Shown: in pieces, positions 9,811 through 19,002 of the stretch
Numbering within the stretch: position 1 is the stretch's first letter
Layout of the letters: each line of letters opens with the position of its first letter
Assembly: GCA_015231755.1 (NCBI GenBank)
Contig: JADGAZ010000012.1
Span: 41,284 to 105,283, forward strand
Direction: 5' to 3'
Length of the DNA stretch: 64,000 nucleotides
Source of the DNA: Magnetococcales bacterium
GTDB lineage: Bacteria > Pseudomonadota > Magnetococcia > Magnetococcales > Magnetaquicoccaceae
Translations under genes and position numbers: made by a program
The notes under the pieces: generated by a model
Told to the model about the DNA's origin: nothing
Database searches by the model: none
Seen by the model: only the letters and a program-made list of their open reading frames with translations

Positions 9811-11121
9811 TTGGAAGCACTGCGCATTGGAATGTTGGGATTCGGCACCGTGGGACGGGGGGTGGCGGATCTGCTGTTGAACCATCAGGAATTGCTTTCC
9901 CAACGGGCCGGCATGCCGTTGCGTCTGGTTCGCATCGCCACCCGCACTCCGGAACGGGATCGGGGATTGTCTTTGGGTGGGGTGGAACTCACCGGAGATG
10001 TCAACCGGGTGGTGAATGCCCAGGATCTGGATGTGGTGGTGGAGTTGATCGGCGGGTTCATACCGGCCCGGGATCTGGTTCACCGCTCCCTGGAGAGTGG
10101 CAAACACGTGATCACCGCCAATAAGGCCCTGATCGCCGAATACGGTTCGGAACTCTTCGCCTTGGCCCAATCCAAAGGGGTGCAACTGGGTTTCGAGGCC
10201 TCGGTCGCCGGGGCGGTTCCGGTGATCAAGGCGCTGCGGGAGAGTCTGGCGGGCAACCGGGTGGATCTGGTGTATGGCATTCTCAACGGCACCTGCAACT
10301 ACATCCTGACCGAAATGCGGGAAAAAGGCTTGCCTTTCGCCCAGGTGCTGGCCGATGCCCAGGACAAGGGCTTTGCCGAGGCGGATCCGTCGTTTGACGT
10401 GGATGGCATCGACGCGGCCCACAAGCTGGCGATTCTGGCGGCCATCGCCTTTGGCACCCACCTGGACTTCGCCCGCATCGTCAAGGAGGGGATCCGCCAT
10501 GTCTCCGACACCGACATCGCCTGGGCCAAGGAGATGGGCTATCGCATCAAGCTGTTGGCCATGGCCCGCCTGAAAGAAGGATTGCTGGAACTGGCGGTGC
10601 GTCCGGTCATGGTGCCGGAAAGCTCCATGGTGGCGGCGGTGGAAGGGGTCTCCAACGCGGTGTTCATGCATGGGGACTACGCGGGCACCACCATGTATCA
10701 CGGACGGGGCGCGGGGGAACGTCCCACCGCCAGCGCCGTGGTGGCGGATCTGATGGATCTGGCCCGCGAGCTGCGTTCCGGGGCCATGGGACGGGTACCG
10801 GCTTTGTCGGTGCCGGTTCACCATCTGCGCACGCTGCCGATTCAGACCGCGGCCCAGCGTCATGGCACCTTTTATCTGCGGCTGGCCGTCACCGATCGGC
10901 CCGGCGTTCTGGCGGAGATCACCGCGATTCTCGCCCGGCACGCCATCTCTTTGGATGCCATTCACCAGAAAGGCCGCTCCCCGGTGGAGGCGGTGCCCCT
11001 GGTGATGGTCACCCACGAAACCACGGAAGAGCGCATCGCCATGGCCCTGGTGGAAATCGAGCAGTTGGACTCGGTGCGGGAATCCCCCCGGGCGATTCGC
11101 ATCGAATCCGGTCTGGCCTGA
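9811..11121 (+). CDS. hom: Homoserine dehydrogenase with C-terminal ACT domain
   Basis: 436 residues from a TTG at 9811, chosen because GGGAGGA sits six bases upstream; TTG at 9787 or ATG at 9790 would add up to eight residues. The NAD(P)-binding GMLGFGTVGRGV opens the protein. The catalytic core includes GILNGTCNYILT, the DAQDKGFAEADP segment with the family acid residues, and the C-terminal ACT domain (YLRLAVTDRPGVLAEI) that normally gives threonine feedback. It reduces aspartate semialdehyde to homoserine in Thr/Met synthesis. It follows alaC and precedes a degenerate ApgM-like gene. There is no thrB or thrC nearby. Confidence 0.94.
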   Translation: MEALRIGMLGFGTVGRGVADLLLNHQELLSQRAGMPLRLVRIATRTPERDRGLSLGGVELTGDVNRVVNAQDLDVVVELIGGFIPARDLVHRSLESGKHVITANKALIAEYGSELFALAQSKGVQLGFEASVAGAVPVIKALRESLAGNRVDLVYGILNGTCNYILTEMREKGLPFAQVLADAQDKGFAEADPSFDVDGIDAAHKLAILAAIAFGTHLDFARIVKEGIRHVSDTDIAWAKEMGYRIKLLAMARLKEGLLELAVRPVMVPESSMVAAVEGVSNAVFMHGDYAGTTMYHGRGAGERPTASAVVADLMDLARELRSGAMGRVPALSVPVHHLRTLPIQTAAQRHGTFYLRLAVTDRPGVLAEITAILARHAISLDAIHQKGRSPVEAVPLVMVTHETTEERIAMALVEIEQLDSVRESPRAIRIESGLA

Positions 11122-11130
11122 CTTCCGTTT

Positions 11131-12261
11131 GTGGCCCTCTCCTCGTTACTGATCCTGATCGAAGGGTTGACCGTGCCGGGAGATCCACCCCTCGGGGTGG
11201 GATCTCCCACCCTGGCCCGGTTGTCCGCGGTCGGCTCCACCGGAACGGTTGTCGCCCCTCAGGGGGTGCGGGGGCTGTCGTGGGATCTGCTGGCCCCGGA
11301 TCAACCGGGGGGTGGGGGATTGCCTTTGGGTTATCTCGCCGCCCTTGGGGCGGGCCTCGATCCGGATCCGGATCGTCTGTGGGCCTTGCTGGATTTTATC
11401 CATTTGCGTCAGATTCGGGACCGGTTGATTTTTTCCGCCTCCGGTCGCGCCATGCCGTCGCCTCCGGAGCGGGCCGCGCTGCTCCAGGCCATGGAGGGTG
11501 TCCTGGCCGAGGCCGGATGGCGGGTCCATCCCGTCTGTGAAACGGCGGATGGTCCCGTTCTGCTCTCCACATCCCATCCCATGGCTGTCCACACCGTCTC
11601 TTTGGACGGGCTGGATGGCGCCTCGTTTCTGGATCATCAGCCCAGTGGACCCGATGGACTCACCCTGCTGGCCCTGCTCACCCACGGGCAGATGATACTC
11701 GCCCGCCATCCCCTCAACCAGCGGCGCGGTCGGGATCGGGAACCGGCCCTCAACACCCCCTGGATCTGGGGAATCGGCACCGGTCGGGCGTGGCCATCGC
11801 CAGCGCATCCTGCGGTCCCCCATGGACTGTGCGTGAGTTCCCGCCCCGAATGGGCCGGTGTGGCCCGTGGTGCCGGTTTTTCGGTCCAGATTGCCTCCCC
11901 GGTGCCGGATGAGGCTTTTTTCCTGGATTTCTTGACGCGGGTGGAGCAGTCCGAAGCCATGCCCGGAGTGCTGTATCTGCACACCCCGATCCATTGGCTT
12001 CGGGCTGGCGGAGTGGAGCGGCGGTTGGATTGGCTGAAGAGTCTGGATACCCATCTGCTGGTTCCTCTGGCCGCCTTGTTGGCCTCCAGGGGAGCGCGTC
12101 TGCTGGTGGTGGGAGATGGGGTCGCCGAGGCTCCGCAAGTGGTCTGGGTGCAGGCCCAGGGGCGGAAACTGGTGGCCCGACCCTGGTTTTGGTCACGTCG
12201 TGTTTTGGGGCAAGGGAAGAGCATTGACTGTCATGGATTGCGGAGCAAGTGGTTGACATGA
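11131..12261 (+). CDS. Divergent ApgM/RpfE-like protein (alkaline-phosphatase superfamily), function unknown
   Basis: 376 residues from GTG 11131. The N-terminal SLLILIEGLTVPGD and later TLARLSAVGSTGTVV resemble the opening of cofactor-independent phosphoglycerate mutases of the archaeal type (ILDGLADRP, TPNLDRLA..G). The C-terminal block ending ARLLVVGDGVAE matches the place where active members have a TSDH metal site. The metal-binding Asp/His and the catalytic Ser are not visible, so the protein is probably not an active mutase. In Xanthomonas an RpfE protein of this superfamily is encoded beside recJ, and here recJ follows with an ATGA overlap. ApgM-like genes after hom have also been proposed as homoserine kinase analogues. 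Neither role is proven here. Confidence 0.5.
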   Translation: MALSSLLILIEGLTVPGDPPLGVGSPTLARLSAVGSTGTVVAPQGVRGLSWDLLAPDQPGGGGLPLGYLAALGAGLDPDPDRLWALLDFIHLRQIRDRLIFSASGRAMPSPPERAALLQAMEGVLAEAGWRVHPVCETADGPVLLSTSHPMAVHTVSLDGLDGASFLDHQPSGPDGLTLLALLTHGQMILARHPLNQRRGRDREPALNTPWIWGIGTGRAWPSPAHPAVPHGLCVSSRPEWAGVARGAGFSVQIASPVPDEAFFLDFLTRVEQSEAMPGVLYLHTPIHWLRAGGVERRLDWLKSLDTHLLVPLAALLASRGARLLVVGDGVAEAPQVVWVQAQGRKLVARPWFWSRRVLGQGKSIDCHGLRSKWLT

Positions 12262-14045
12262 ACGATCACCAGGGGGAGCAGGGTTGTTCGTTCAGCGGCA
12301 AGATGTGGCGTTTGCGGGCATTGACCACGGACCATCACCGTCAATTGGCGCGGGAGTCGGGTCTGCATGGATTGTTCGCCGCCATTCTGGCGGACCGGGG
12401 GTTGGAGAGTGTCTTGGAGGTGGAGCGGTATCTGCGCCCCTTGTTGAGCCATCTGGTGGATCCGATGGGCCTGCGGGATATGGACAAGGCGGTGGCGCGG
12501 TTGGTCCGCATGGTGGAACAGGGGGAGCCTTGCGCCATTTTTGGTGACTATGACGTGGATGGGGTCACCTCTTGCGCCCTGCTGTACCGCTATTTCGCCG
12601 CGTTGGGACAGGCGCCCCGCATCTACATTCCGGATCGCATGAGCGAGGGTTACGGTCCCAACGAGCCGGCCTTGCGCACCTTGCACGCCGAAGGGATCCA
12701 GGTGGTGATCACCGTCGATTGCGGCATCACCGCCTTCGAGCCCATGCAGGCGGCGGCCAAAATCGGGTTGGATGTGATCGTGACCGATCACCATCAGGCC
12801 CGGGAAATCCTGCCCGACGCGGTGGCGGTGATCAATCCCAATCGGCTGGATGATCCGTTTCCCCACAAGGAGTTGGCCGGGGTGGGGGTGGCTTTTTATC
12901 TGGTTCTGGCCCTGAACCGGGCCTTGCGGGAACGGGGCTGGTTTCAGTCGCCCCGAGTGGAACCGGATCTCAAGAGCGTGCTGGATCTGGTGGCGGTGGG
13001 CACCATCGCCGATGTGGCCAGTCTCACGGGGCTGAATCGTCCTTTGACCGCCGTGGGTTTGCGGGTCGCTTCGGCAGATACCCGGCAGGGGTTGGTGGCC
13101 TTGATGGCGGTGGCCCGGCTGCGCGGCAGCCTGAGCGCCGGCCAAGTGGGGTTTCAGATCGGTCCCCGCATCAACGCCGGGGGGCGTCTGGGTCAGGGGG
13201 CGCTGGGGGCGGAGTTGCTGATCACCGACGACGCGACCCGCGCCGAGGAGATTGCCCAGACCCTGGAGCAGTACAATCACGAGCGTCAGCAGTTGGAAAA
13301 AAAGATTCTCCAGGAATCCATCGCCCAGGTGGAGTCCCAGGGCTTGGCGGAACGGCGACTCGGGTTGGTGGTGGCGGGTCAGGGGTGGCATCAAGGGGTG
13401 GTGGGCATTGTGGCCTCCCGGCTGGTGGAACGATATCACCGGCCTGTGGTGGTGATGGCCATGGACGCGGACGGGGGCGGCAAGGGATCGGGCCGTTCCA
13501 TTCCCGGCGTGGATCTGCTGGCGGCGGTGACCCGGTGCGAGCCGTTGTTGCGGGGATTTGGCGGTCATCGGGCCGCGGCGGGGTTGACCTTGATCCCCGG
13601 CGAGCTGGATGCCTTGATCGAATGCTTTGACCGGGCCGTGCGGGAGGGGAATCCGCCCGAGCTGTTTCAGCCGGTGTTGCGGGTGGATGGAGAGTGTCCC
13701 CTGGGGGATGTGGATCTGGAGTTGGTGGGGCGTCTGGAGCGGTTGCAGCCCTTTGGCCGGGGCAATCCCGAGCCGGTGTGGGTGGCCCGCAATGTCCGGG
13801 TGCTGGATCCCCGGGTGTTGAACGAGCGGCATGTCCGTTGCCAGTTGGCGGATACCCGGGATGCGGTGGTGGATGCCATTGCGTTCGGGGTGCTGCCTGG
13901 ACCCTTGGGGCAGGGCATGCTGCACGCGACGGCGCGGGTGGATGTGGCCGGAACCCTGTCCATCAACCGCTACAACCATCGGGAACGGGTGCAGTTCATC
14001 ATCAAGGATGTGCGCCCCGCCAGTCTGGAGCCTTTGGGGGTGTGA
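12258..14045 (+). CDS. recJ: Single-stranded-DNA-specific exonuclease RecJ
   Basis: 595 residues. ATG at 12258 overlaps the upstream stop (ATGA); a GTG at 12249 is a less likely start. DHH-family motifs are complete: DYDVDGVTS (I), VTVDCGI (II), VTDHHQ (III, the DHH), and GPRINAGGRLG; the DHHA1 part has GFGGHRAAAG, and an OB-like C-terminal domain ends the protein. RecJ degrades single-stranded DNA 5' to 3' in RecF-pathway recombination and base excision repair and needs Mn2+ or Mg2+. The length matches the family. It is last in the alaC-hom-apgM-like operon and is followed by a large hairpin. Confidence 0.96.
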   Translation: MNDHQGEQGCSFSGKMWRLRALTTDHHRQLARESGLHGLFAAILADRGLESVLEVERYLRPLLSHLVDPMGLRDMDKAVARLVRMVEQGEPCAIFGDYDVDGVTSCALLYRYFAALGQAPRIYIPDRMSEGYGPNEPALRTLHAEGIQVVITVDCGITAFEPMQAAAKIGLDVIVTDHHQAREILPDAVAVINPNRLDDPFPHKELAGVGVAFYLVLALNRALRERGWFQSPRVEPDLKSVLDLVAVGTIADVASLTGLNRPLTAVGLRVASADTRQGLVALMAVARLRGSLSAGQVGFQIGPRINAGGRLGQGALGAELLITDDATRAEEIAQTLEQYNHERQQLEKKILQESIAQVESQGLAERRLGLVVAGQGWHQGVVGIVASRLVERYHRPVVVMAMDADGGGKGSGRSIPGVDLLAAVTRCEPLLRGFGGHRAAAGLTLIPGELDALIECFDRAVREGNPPELFQPVLRVDGECPLGDVDLELVGRLERLQPFGRGNPEPVWVARNVRVLDPRVLNERHVRCQLADTRDAVVDAIAFGVLPGPLGQGMLHATARVDVAGTLSINRYNHRERVQFIIKDVRPASLEPLGV

Positions 14046-14064
14046 AGACGGTATGAGATCCTGT

Positions 14065-14118
14065 GCCCTCCTCGGTTTTCCCGGCGCCCTGTTTCGGGGC
14101 TGGCCGGGAAACGAGGGC
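14065..14118. terminator. Long imperfect hairpin between convergent genes
   Basis: GCCCTC...GTTTTCCCGGC pairs with GCCGGGAAACGAGGGC, with a smaller GCCC/GGGC stem in the loop. It lies between the recJ stop and the stop of the convergent TPR gene. There is no clear T run, so Rho-independent function is uncertain. Confidence 0.45.
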
Positions 14119-14122
14119 AGGT

Positions 14123-15742
14123 TCAGGCTGCGGCGGTTTGGTTCCAGACTGGAAAGCGTTCCAGAATTTCCGGAGAGTGGCCTCCGCTGATCACGTCGGC
14201 CAGGGCGGTCAGCAGCGCGGATTCCGGGTGGCGATCCTGGATGGCCCGTTGACAGTTGCAGCGCAGATCCCATCCCGGAGAGCGGGTACCGGTCCGGATC
14301 AGGCTTTTGACGCGGCCCAGGGCGGCATCGAAGCGTTTGGGGTCGTGGGCCAGCACATAAAACCACAGCTCAAGAGCCAAGACCGGATTGGTGGCGCCCT
14401 GCAAGGTGATCGCTCTGTCCAGCAGCGGCAGACCTTCGGTGCTGCGCCCTTGACATAACAAAAGTTGTACAAAGTTGGCCAGACGGCTGGCGTTGTTGGG
14501 TTCCATTTGCAAGGAACGGCGGTACAGATCCTCGGCGGCGGCGTGGTTGTGGCGCAGATCGTTCATGAACAGGGCCAGATTGCCCAGATTGTTGGGATCC
14601 GTGGGATCGGCCTTCAGGGCGCGGTGATAATAGTCTTCGGCCTTGTCCGGGTCGCGGCGGACGTTCTTCAAGAACAAGGCGTAGTTCCCCAGGTGGGCGG
14701 AGTGGTTGGGATCCACCTCCAGGGCTTGGAGAAAGCGTTTTTCGGCGGCGTCGTGATCCTGGCGGACGTTTTTCAGGAACAACGCGTAGTTGCCCAGACA
14801 GTTGGCGTCCCGATCATCCAGGGTCACGGCCCGTTGGTAGAGGTCTTCCGCCAGATCGTCGTCCCGGCGGGTGTCGTGGAGATACAGCGCGAAATTGCTC
14901 AACAAGATGGCGTCGTGATCCCCGTTTCCGGTGGCGATGGCGCGACGGTACAGGGTTTCCGCCTGGTCATCGTCGCCACGCACCTCGTGCAGGAACAAGG
15001 CGTAGTTGCCCAGATGGGTGGCACATTCCGGTTCCAGTTCCAGGGCGCGGCGGTAATGGGTTTCGGCGGCGTCGTGGTCCTTGCGGACTTCGTGCAGGAA
15101 GATTGCGAAATTGTCGAGATTGACCCCATGATCGGGATGGATCCGCAAGGCGTGTTGGTAGAGGGTTTCGGCCTGATCCGGATCGTGACGGACTTCGTGC
15201 AGGAACAAGGCGAAAGTGCCCAGCAGATCCGGATTTTCCGGTTCCAAGTCGAGGGCCTGACGAAACAGTCGTTCCGCCAGATCGTAATTCCGGATCACCT
15301 TTTCGGCCACGAACCGTTTGGCCAGCAGTTCGTTGATGGGGGAGGATTCCGGTTGATCCAGGCCCGGCACCCAGCGGATTTGGTCCGAGGCGAGAATGGG
15401 ACCGAGCTTGTCGAGCAGTACGGTCATGCCTTGGGCCAGACGGGCGCTGTCGTCGCTGTTGGGATGGGTTCGGTCCGATTCGTGGGCGCAGGGACGGAAC
15501 TCCAGAGTCGAGATTTCTTCGCTTTGGGGTTGCCAGGTTTCCAGGGCCTGAGGATCGGAGGGAACACCGGGTCCGGCGATGTGGACCTCGAAGCCGTGGG
15601 TGCGCAAAAAGACCCATTGGTTCCATTGTTCCGTTTTGTTGCGTGTGGCGTCCCGTCGGGTCAGAAAGGAGGTCAGCCCCTTGAGCAGACCTTTGGGGGG
15701 GGCGGAGTGGGGCGCATGGGCCGGTTGGAATTGGGTATTCAT
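14123..15742 (-). CDS. TPR-repeat protein with about eight tandem 35-residue repeats
   Basis: 539 residues. ATG 15742 is preferred over GTG 15769 because AAGGG precedes it. After about 150 unremarkable residues come about eight near-identical TPR-type units of about 35 residues with the signature NYALFLHEVRxDxDxAE and LYxRALExxP. TPRs form superhelical protein-binding surfaces. The repeats are unusually uniform (FALFL[HK][ED/N]VR), a sign of recent internal duplication. There is no signal peptide or membrane segment. The gene lies 94 bp downstream of an orphan parA on the same strand, so it may be a partner of that ATPase. No enzymatic domain was seen. Confidence 0.85.
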   Translation of the reverse strand: MNTQFQPAHAPHSAPPKGLLKGLTSFLTRRDATRNKTEQWNQWVFLRTHGFEVHIAGPGVPSDPQALETWQPQSEEISTLEFRPCAHESDRTHPNSDDSARLAQGMTVLLDKLGPILASDQIRWVPGLDQPESSPINELLAKRFVAEKVIRNYDLAERLFRQALDLEPENPDLLGTFALFLHEVRHDPDQAETLYQHALRIHPDHGVNLDNFAIFLHEVRKDHDAAETHYRRALELEPECATHLGNYALFLHEVRGDDDQAETLYRRAIATGNGDHDAILLSNFALYLHDTRRDDDLAEDLYQRAVTLDDRDANCLGNYALFLKNVRQDHDAAEKRFLQALEVDPNHSAHLGNYALFLKNVRRDPDKAEDYYHRALKADPTDPNNLGNLALFMNDLRHNHAAAEDLYRRSLQMEPNNASRLANFVQLLLCQGRSTEGLPLLDRAITLQGATNPVLALELWFYVLAHDPKRFDAALGRVKSLIRTGTRSPGWDLRCNCQRAIQDRHPESALLTALADVISGGHSPEILERFPVWNQTAAA

Positions 15743-15836
15743 GGCTTCAAGACCCTTTGGAAGTGCCACGCGATCAACACGAACGCTGCGGTGTTTGATG
15801 AAACCGGATTGGCCTTATTTTTCGATTTATTTTCAG

Positions 15837-16604
15837 TTATTTGGCGGACGTTTGAGGCCGACGCACATCCCGTTGTTTGATTTCGTTCCACAGATTGCGA
15901 TAGGCGGCGGCTTCCTGGCTTTCCCGGGCATAGGAGAAGATCGGAGAACGTTTCACCCCCATGGCCTCGATGATGTTGGATTCGGGAATGATGGATTGCA
16001 GGAAGATCGGATGTTTGCCGAAGACGTTGCGGGTCACCACCCGGTGGATCGGTTTGTGGTCGTTGATCATGTTGAAGAAGGGCATGACCTGGAGCCGGTT
16101 GGCGCGGCGCTTGACCAGGAACTGGACCAGACTGTTGTAGGCCCGCAGCGAAAGCGGCGTGGGGATGAGGGGGACCAGCAGCACATCCGACATGTGAAAG
16201 ACATTCTCCGCCACCACACCGATACCCGGGGGGCAGTCCACGAAGACGTGATCGAAATGTTTTTGCAGAGGTTTCAGGATTCGTTGCAGGGCCACCAGGG
16301 GTTTGGACTGCTGATCGATCTGGGATTCCATGTGACGGTAGGTGATGTCGGCGGGCAGCAGGTCCAGATTGGGGAATCCGGTCATGCGCAACGCGGACTG
16401 GGGATCCGGATGTCCACCGAGAAGCTCTTTGGAACCGCCCTTGATGACCGGTTTGACGCACAGATAATAGCTGGTGCTGCCCTGGGGATCGAGATCCCAG
16501 ATCAGGGTTCTGGCCCCTTCCGAAGCGGAAAGATAGGCGAGATTGACGGCTGTGGTGGTTTTTCCGACGCCGCCTTTGATGTTATACAAAGAAAAAATTT
16601 TCAT
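15837..16604 (-). CDS. ParA/MinD-family ATPase (orphan, no parB)
   Basis: 255 residues. ATG 16604 gives the canonical N-terminus MKIFSLYNIKGGVGKTTTAV with the deviant Walker A signature Lys (K10) and Walker K15. Walker A' (LIWDLDPQGSTSYYL) and Walker B (HVFVDCPPGIG) follow. These ATPases form ATP-dependent dimers that bind DNA or membrane and position cargo such as plasmids, chemoreceptor arrays or carboxysomes. No parB or centromere-like repeat is seen, so this is an orphan ParA; the TPR protein just downstream is the only candidate partner. It is divergent from rnfH-truA. Confidence 0.88.
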   Translation of the reverse strand: MKIFSLYNIKGGVGKTTTAVNLAYLSASEGARTLIWDLDPQGSTSYYLCVKPVIKGGSKELLGGHPDPQSALRMTGFPNLDLLPADITYRHMESQIDQQSKPLVALQRILKPLQKHFDHVFVDCPPGIGVVAENVFHMSDVLLVPLIPTPLSLRAYNSLVQFLVKRRANRLQVMPFFNMINDHKPIHRVVTRNVFGKHPIFLQSIIPESNIIEAMGVKRSPIFSYARESQEAAAYRNLWNEIKQRDVRRPQTSAK

Positions 16605-16688
16605 GGGCGATTCAGCGCTCCTTGCGGGGTGGTGAGGATCGGATCGAAAGCCAGTGATCCCAGCGGGAGAATATATCGGCTTTGTCGG

Positions 16689-16718
16689 TTGAAAGAAAGT
16701 CGATAATGCGGGTATTCT
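16689..16718 (+). promoter_or_regulatory. Possible sigma-70 promoter for rnfH-truA
   Basis: TTGAAA (16689-16694), 18 bp, TATTCT (16713-16718), about 65 bp upstream of the rnfH start. The boxes are fair but not perfect matches; no experimental support. Confidence 0.4.
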
Positions 16719-16784
16719 AACGGGGGTGAGTCCGGAAGTGGCCGGTCTTTTAAGGGGTGAAGGTCCATTGGGAGGAGAGAGACC

Positions 16785-17090
16785 ATGAAAGTGTCCGTTA
16801 CATACGCCGAACCGAAACGGCAGGTGGTGCTGAATGTGGATGCGTCCGAGGGGATCACGGCGGAAGGTGCGATCCGGCAATCGGGCATTCTGGGGCGTTA
16901 TCCCCGCATTGATCTGGGGGTGAACAAGATTGGCATCTACAGCAAACTGGTGCCATTGGATCATGTGCTGTCCAACGGAGACCGGGTGGAGATCTATCGT
17001 CCGGCAGAGGGCAAACCGCCCAAGAAGGACCGGGCGGCCCGCAGCGCCGCCGGTGCCGCCGCCGCGGAGGAGGGAGCCGGAGAGTCGTGA
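16785..17090 (+). CDS. rnfH: RnfH family protein (UPF0125, ubiquitin-like fold)
   Basis: 101 residues, ATG at 16785 after GGGAGGAGAG. The typical family core runs from KVSVTYAEPKRQ, through ITAEGAIRQSGIL and PRIDLGVNKIGIYSKL, to GDRVEIYRPA. An Ala/Lys-rich tail of about 25 residues follows. RnfH is a beta-grasp protein often found near smpB/ratA or rnf genes; its role is unresolved. None of those neighbours is here. Its TGA overlaps the GTG start of truA (GTGA), so the two are translationally coupled. Confidence 0.88.
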   Translation: MKVSVTYAEPKRQVVLNVDASEGITAEGAIRQSGILGRYPRIDLGVNKIGIYSKLVPLDHVLSNGDRVEIYRPAEGKPPKKDRAARSAAGAAAAEEGAGES

Positions 17091-17866
17091 GCCGTCTGCC
17101 CGGCGCGACCCGCTACCGGTTGACCCTGGAGTATGACGGGAGCCGTTTTTCCGGCTGGCAGCGTCAGGCGCCGGGAGTGGTTACGGTGCAAGGGGTGGTG
17201 GAGCAGGCTCTGGAACAGATTTGTGGCCATCCGGTATTGCTGGTGGGGGCGGGTCGCACCGATACCGGGGTACACGCCCGGGGACAGGTGGCCCACTTCG
17301 ATACCCTTCGTCCCCGGGAGGCATGGGTCTTTCCCCGGGCACTCAATGTGTTGACCCCTCCGGATGTCGCGGTGCTGGAGGCGGAGAAGGTGCCGGAGGG
17401 GTTCAATGCCCGTCGGGCGGCGTGGCGGGAGTATTGTTATCGGATCCTGCGCCGGTCGGTGCCATCGGCGCTGGACCGGGGTCGGGTGTGGCATCATCCG
17501 GGCCGCCTGGATCTGGAGGCGATGACGGAGGCGGCGGGATTCCTGGTGGGCCGCCAGGACTTTTCCGCCTTTCGCGCCGCCAACTGTCAATCCCTGACCC
17601 CGGTGCGGGAGGTGACTCTGGCCGAATGCCGCTCGGTGGGAGACGAAATCCATTTTGTCATCCGCGCCAATGCCTTTTTGTACCACATGGTGCGCAACAT
17701 CGTGGGCAGTCTGGTACTGACCGGGCGGGGAAAATGGACCCCGCAACAGTTCGCCCAGGTGCTGGCGGGTCGGGATCGCACCCAGGCCGGCCCCATGGCT
17801 CCGGCCCAGGGGCTTTATTTGATGCGGGTCCATTATGGGGATGGGGAACCGATGGGCACTCTTTAA
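17087..17866 (+). CDS. truA: tRNA pseudouridine(38-40) synthase TruA
   Basis: 259 residues starting at GTG 17087. The catalytic Asp59 is in GAGRTDTGVHA, with the usual family segments YDGSRFSGWQRQ, FNARRAAWREYCYRI, FHFVIRANAFLYHMVRNIVG-type C-terminal core (IRANAFLYHMVRNIVG seen) and a normal length. It isomerises uridines 38-40 in the anticodon arm of many tRNAs. It is coupled to rnfH by a 4-nt overlap. The downstream 175 bp to the next gene contain small inverted repeats only. Confidence 0.96.
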   Translation: MSRLPGATRYRLTLEYDGSRFSGWQRQAPGVVTVQGVVEQALEQICGHPVLLVGAGRTDTGVHARGQVAHFDTLRPREAWVFPRALNVLTPPDVAVLEAEKVPEGFNARRAAWREYCYRILRRSVPSALDRGRVWHHPGRLDLEAMTEAAGFLVGRQDFSAFRAANCQSLTPVREVTLAECRSVGDEIHFVIRANAFLYHMVRNIVGSLVLTGRGKWTPQQFAQVLAGRDRTQAGPMAPAQGLYLMRVHYGDGEPMGTL

Positions 17867-18041
17867 AGAGTCGCGATTCAAGAATCGGCCAATCCTGACA
17901 AACAGGCCGGTCCCGAACAAGAGGGATGCGGATAGATGCGGGCCTTATGCCGTTTTTGTTGTGCGGAAAGGGAATATGTGTTATTGGCTCGTAAAAGGTG
18001 GGATGAAATCCCCAAATCGATGCACGCGGGAGTGATGGCGA

Positions 18042-18722
18042 ATGGACGAGTGGATCACGGTCAGAAACGACGCTCATGAGGCCCTGGTGCAGGCCGAGGA
18101 GCGTTCGCGGGATTTGAAGGAGCGGTTCAAGGAGATCAAGAGAAAGATCATTCATCTCTCCATTATCCTGTCCCAGGCCGAGCACGCCAAGGATCGGGCA
18201 CTGGCCGCCTATGCCACCCATTCCGGCTCCGAGCGGTTGCAGGAGGAGTTGAGCGAAGCGCGGGAGCGGGTGGCCCGTACCCGGCAGGAGATGGAAGACC
18301 TGGAAACCCTCATGGAAGCCTCCAAGAGTGAGTTCCGTTTGTTGACCCGGGAGCTGCCGGCGTTGCGCAAGGCTTTTGCCGATGCGGAGCAGTTGTTCTG
18401 GTTCGGTCTGTTCGAGACCATGCGGGATCGGATTCGCCACGCCATCGGCGCCGAAGTGGAACAGGCCTATGCCGCTTATGCCGCCTCGTTCACCCGCGAC
18501 CTGACCCCCGAGGCCTTCCTGAAACGTCTGTTCGGCGATTTCGGGAATGCGGAACGTCTGCCGGAGATCCGTCGGGAGCTGGCCAGGAGCTATCCTTTGA
18601 CCCGATCCCCGAACGAAGCCTCCGAAACCTACTCCCTGGCCCCTCCGGAAGGGGCGGGTCCGGAGGGAAAACATTCTCCCGGCGACGAGGCCCGTCAATG
18701 GGCCCAGATGGTGCGCGGATAA
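18042..18722 (+). CDS. Coiled-coil protein of unknown function
   Basis: 226 residues; GGGAG precedes the ATG at a good distance. Residues about 15-125 are strongly charged with heptad-like spacing (Glu/Arg/Leu rich), predicting a long coiled coil. A short aromatic stretch (LFWFGLFETMRDRIRHAIG) and an Ala/Tyr-rich helix follow, then a low-complexity Pro/Gly tail. There is no signal peptide and no clear membrane helix. I do not recognise a family. It lies 280 bp upstream of the MamK-like gene on the same strand and could be an accessory filament-binding protein, but the gap and the lack of overlap make operon membership uncertain. The 280-bp gap itself holds no ORF or repeat that I can support. 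Confidence 0.6.
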   Translation: MDEWITVRNDAHEALVQAEERSRDLKERFKEIKRKIIHLSIILSQAEHAKDRALAAYATHSGSERLQEELSEARERVARTRQEMEDLETLMEASKSEFRLLTRELPALRKAFADAEQLFWFGLFETMRDRIRHAIGAEVEQAYAAYAASFTRDLTPEAFLKRLFGDFGNAERLPEIRRELARSYPLTRSPNEASETYSLAPPEGAGPEGKHSPGDEARQWAQMVRG

Positions 18723-19002
18723 AGGATGTGGAAGGTCGGGGTCGCGCCTTCGGAAACGCTTTGCCGGAGGTGCCGACCATCCCGTCCATCCTGGCCGGAT
18801 CGGACCCGGTCCAACGATGAGTCGTGCGCACCGTGTGCGATGCGTCGGTTCTCGACCCTCTCTCCCGACGCCGGGTGTGCCAACCATTCCGCGCTCCTTT
18901 CGCTGGAGAGCCCGCGCGCTTTATTGATTCCACATAACACCAGGAAACCGCCCGCATTTTTTCTAAGGCGACAGGTGGGCGCTTGTCATTCCGGAGGAAG
19001 TC

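Noticed and set aside
17835..18035. A 66-codon plus-strand ORF after truA
   Set aside because: It overlaps the truA end in another frame and has no ribosome site or recognisable sequence.
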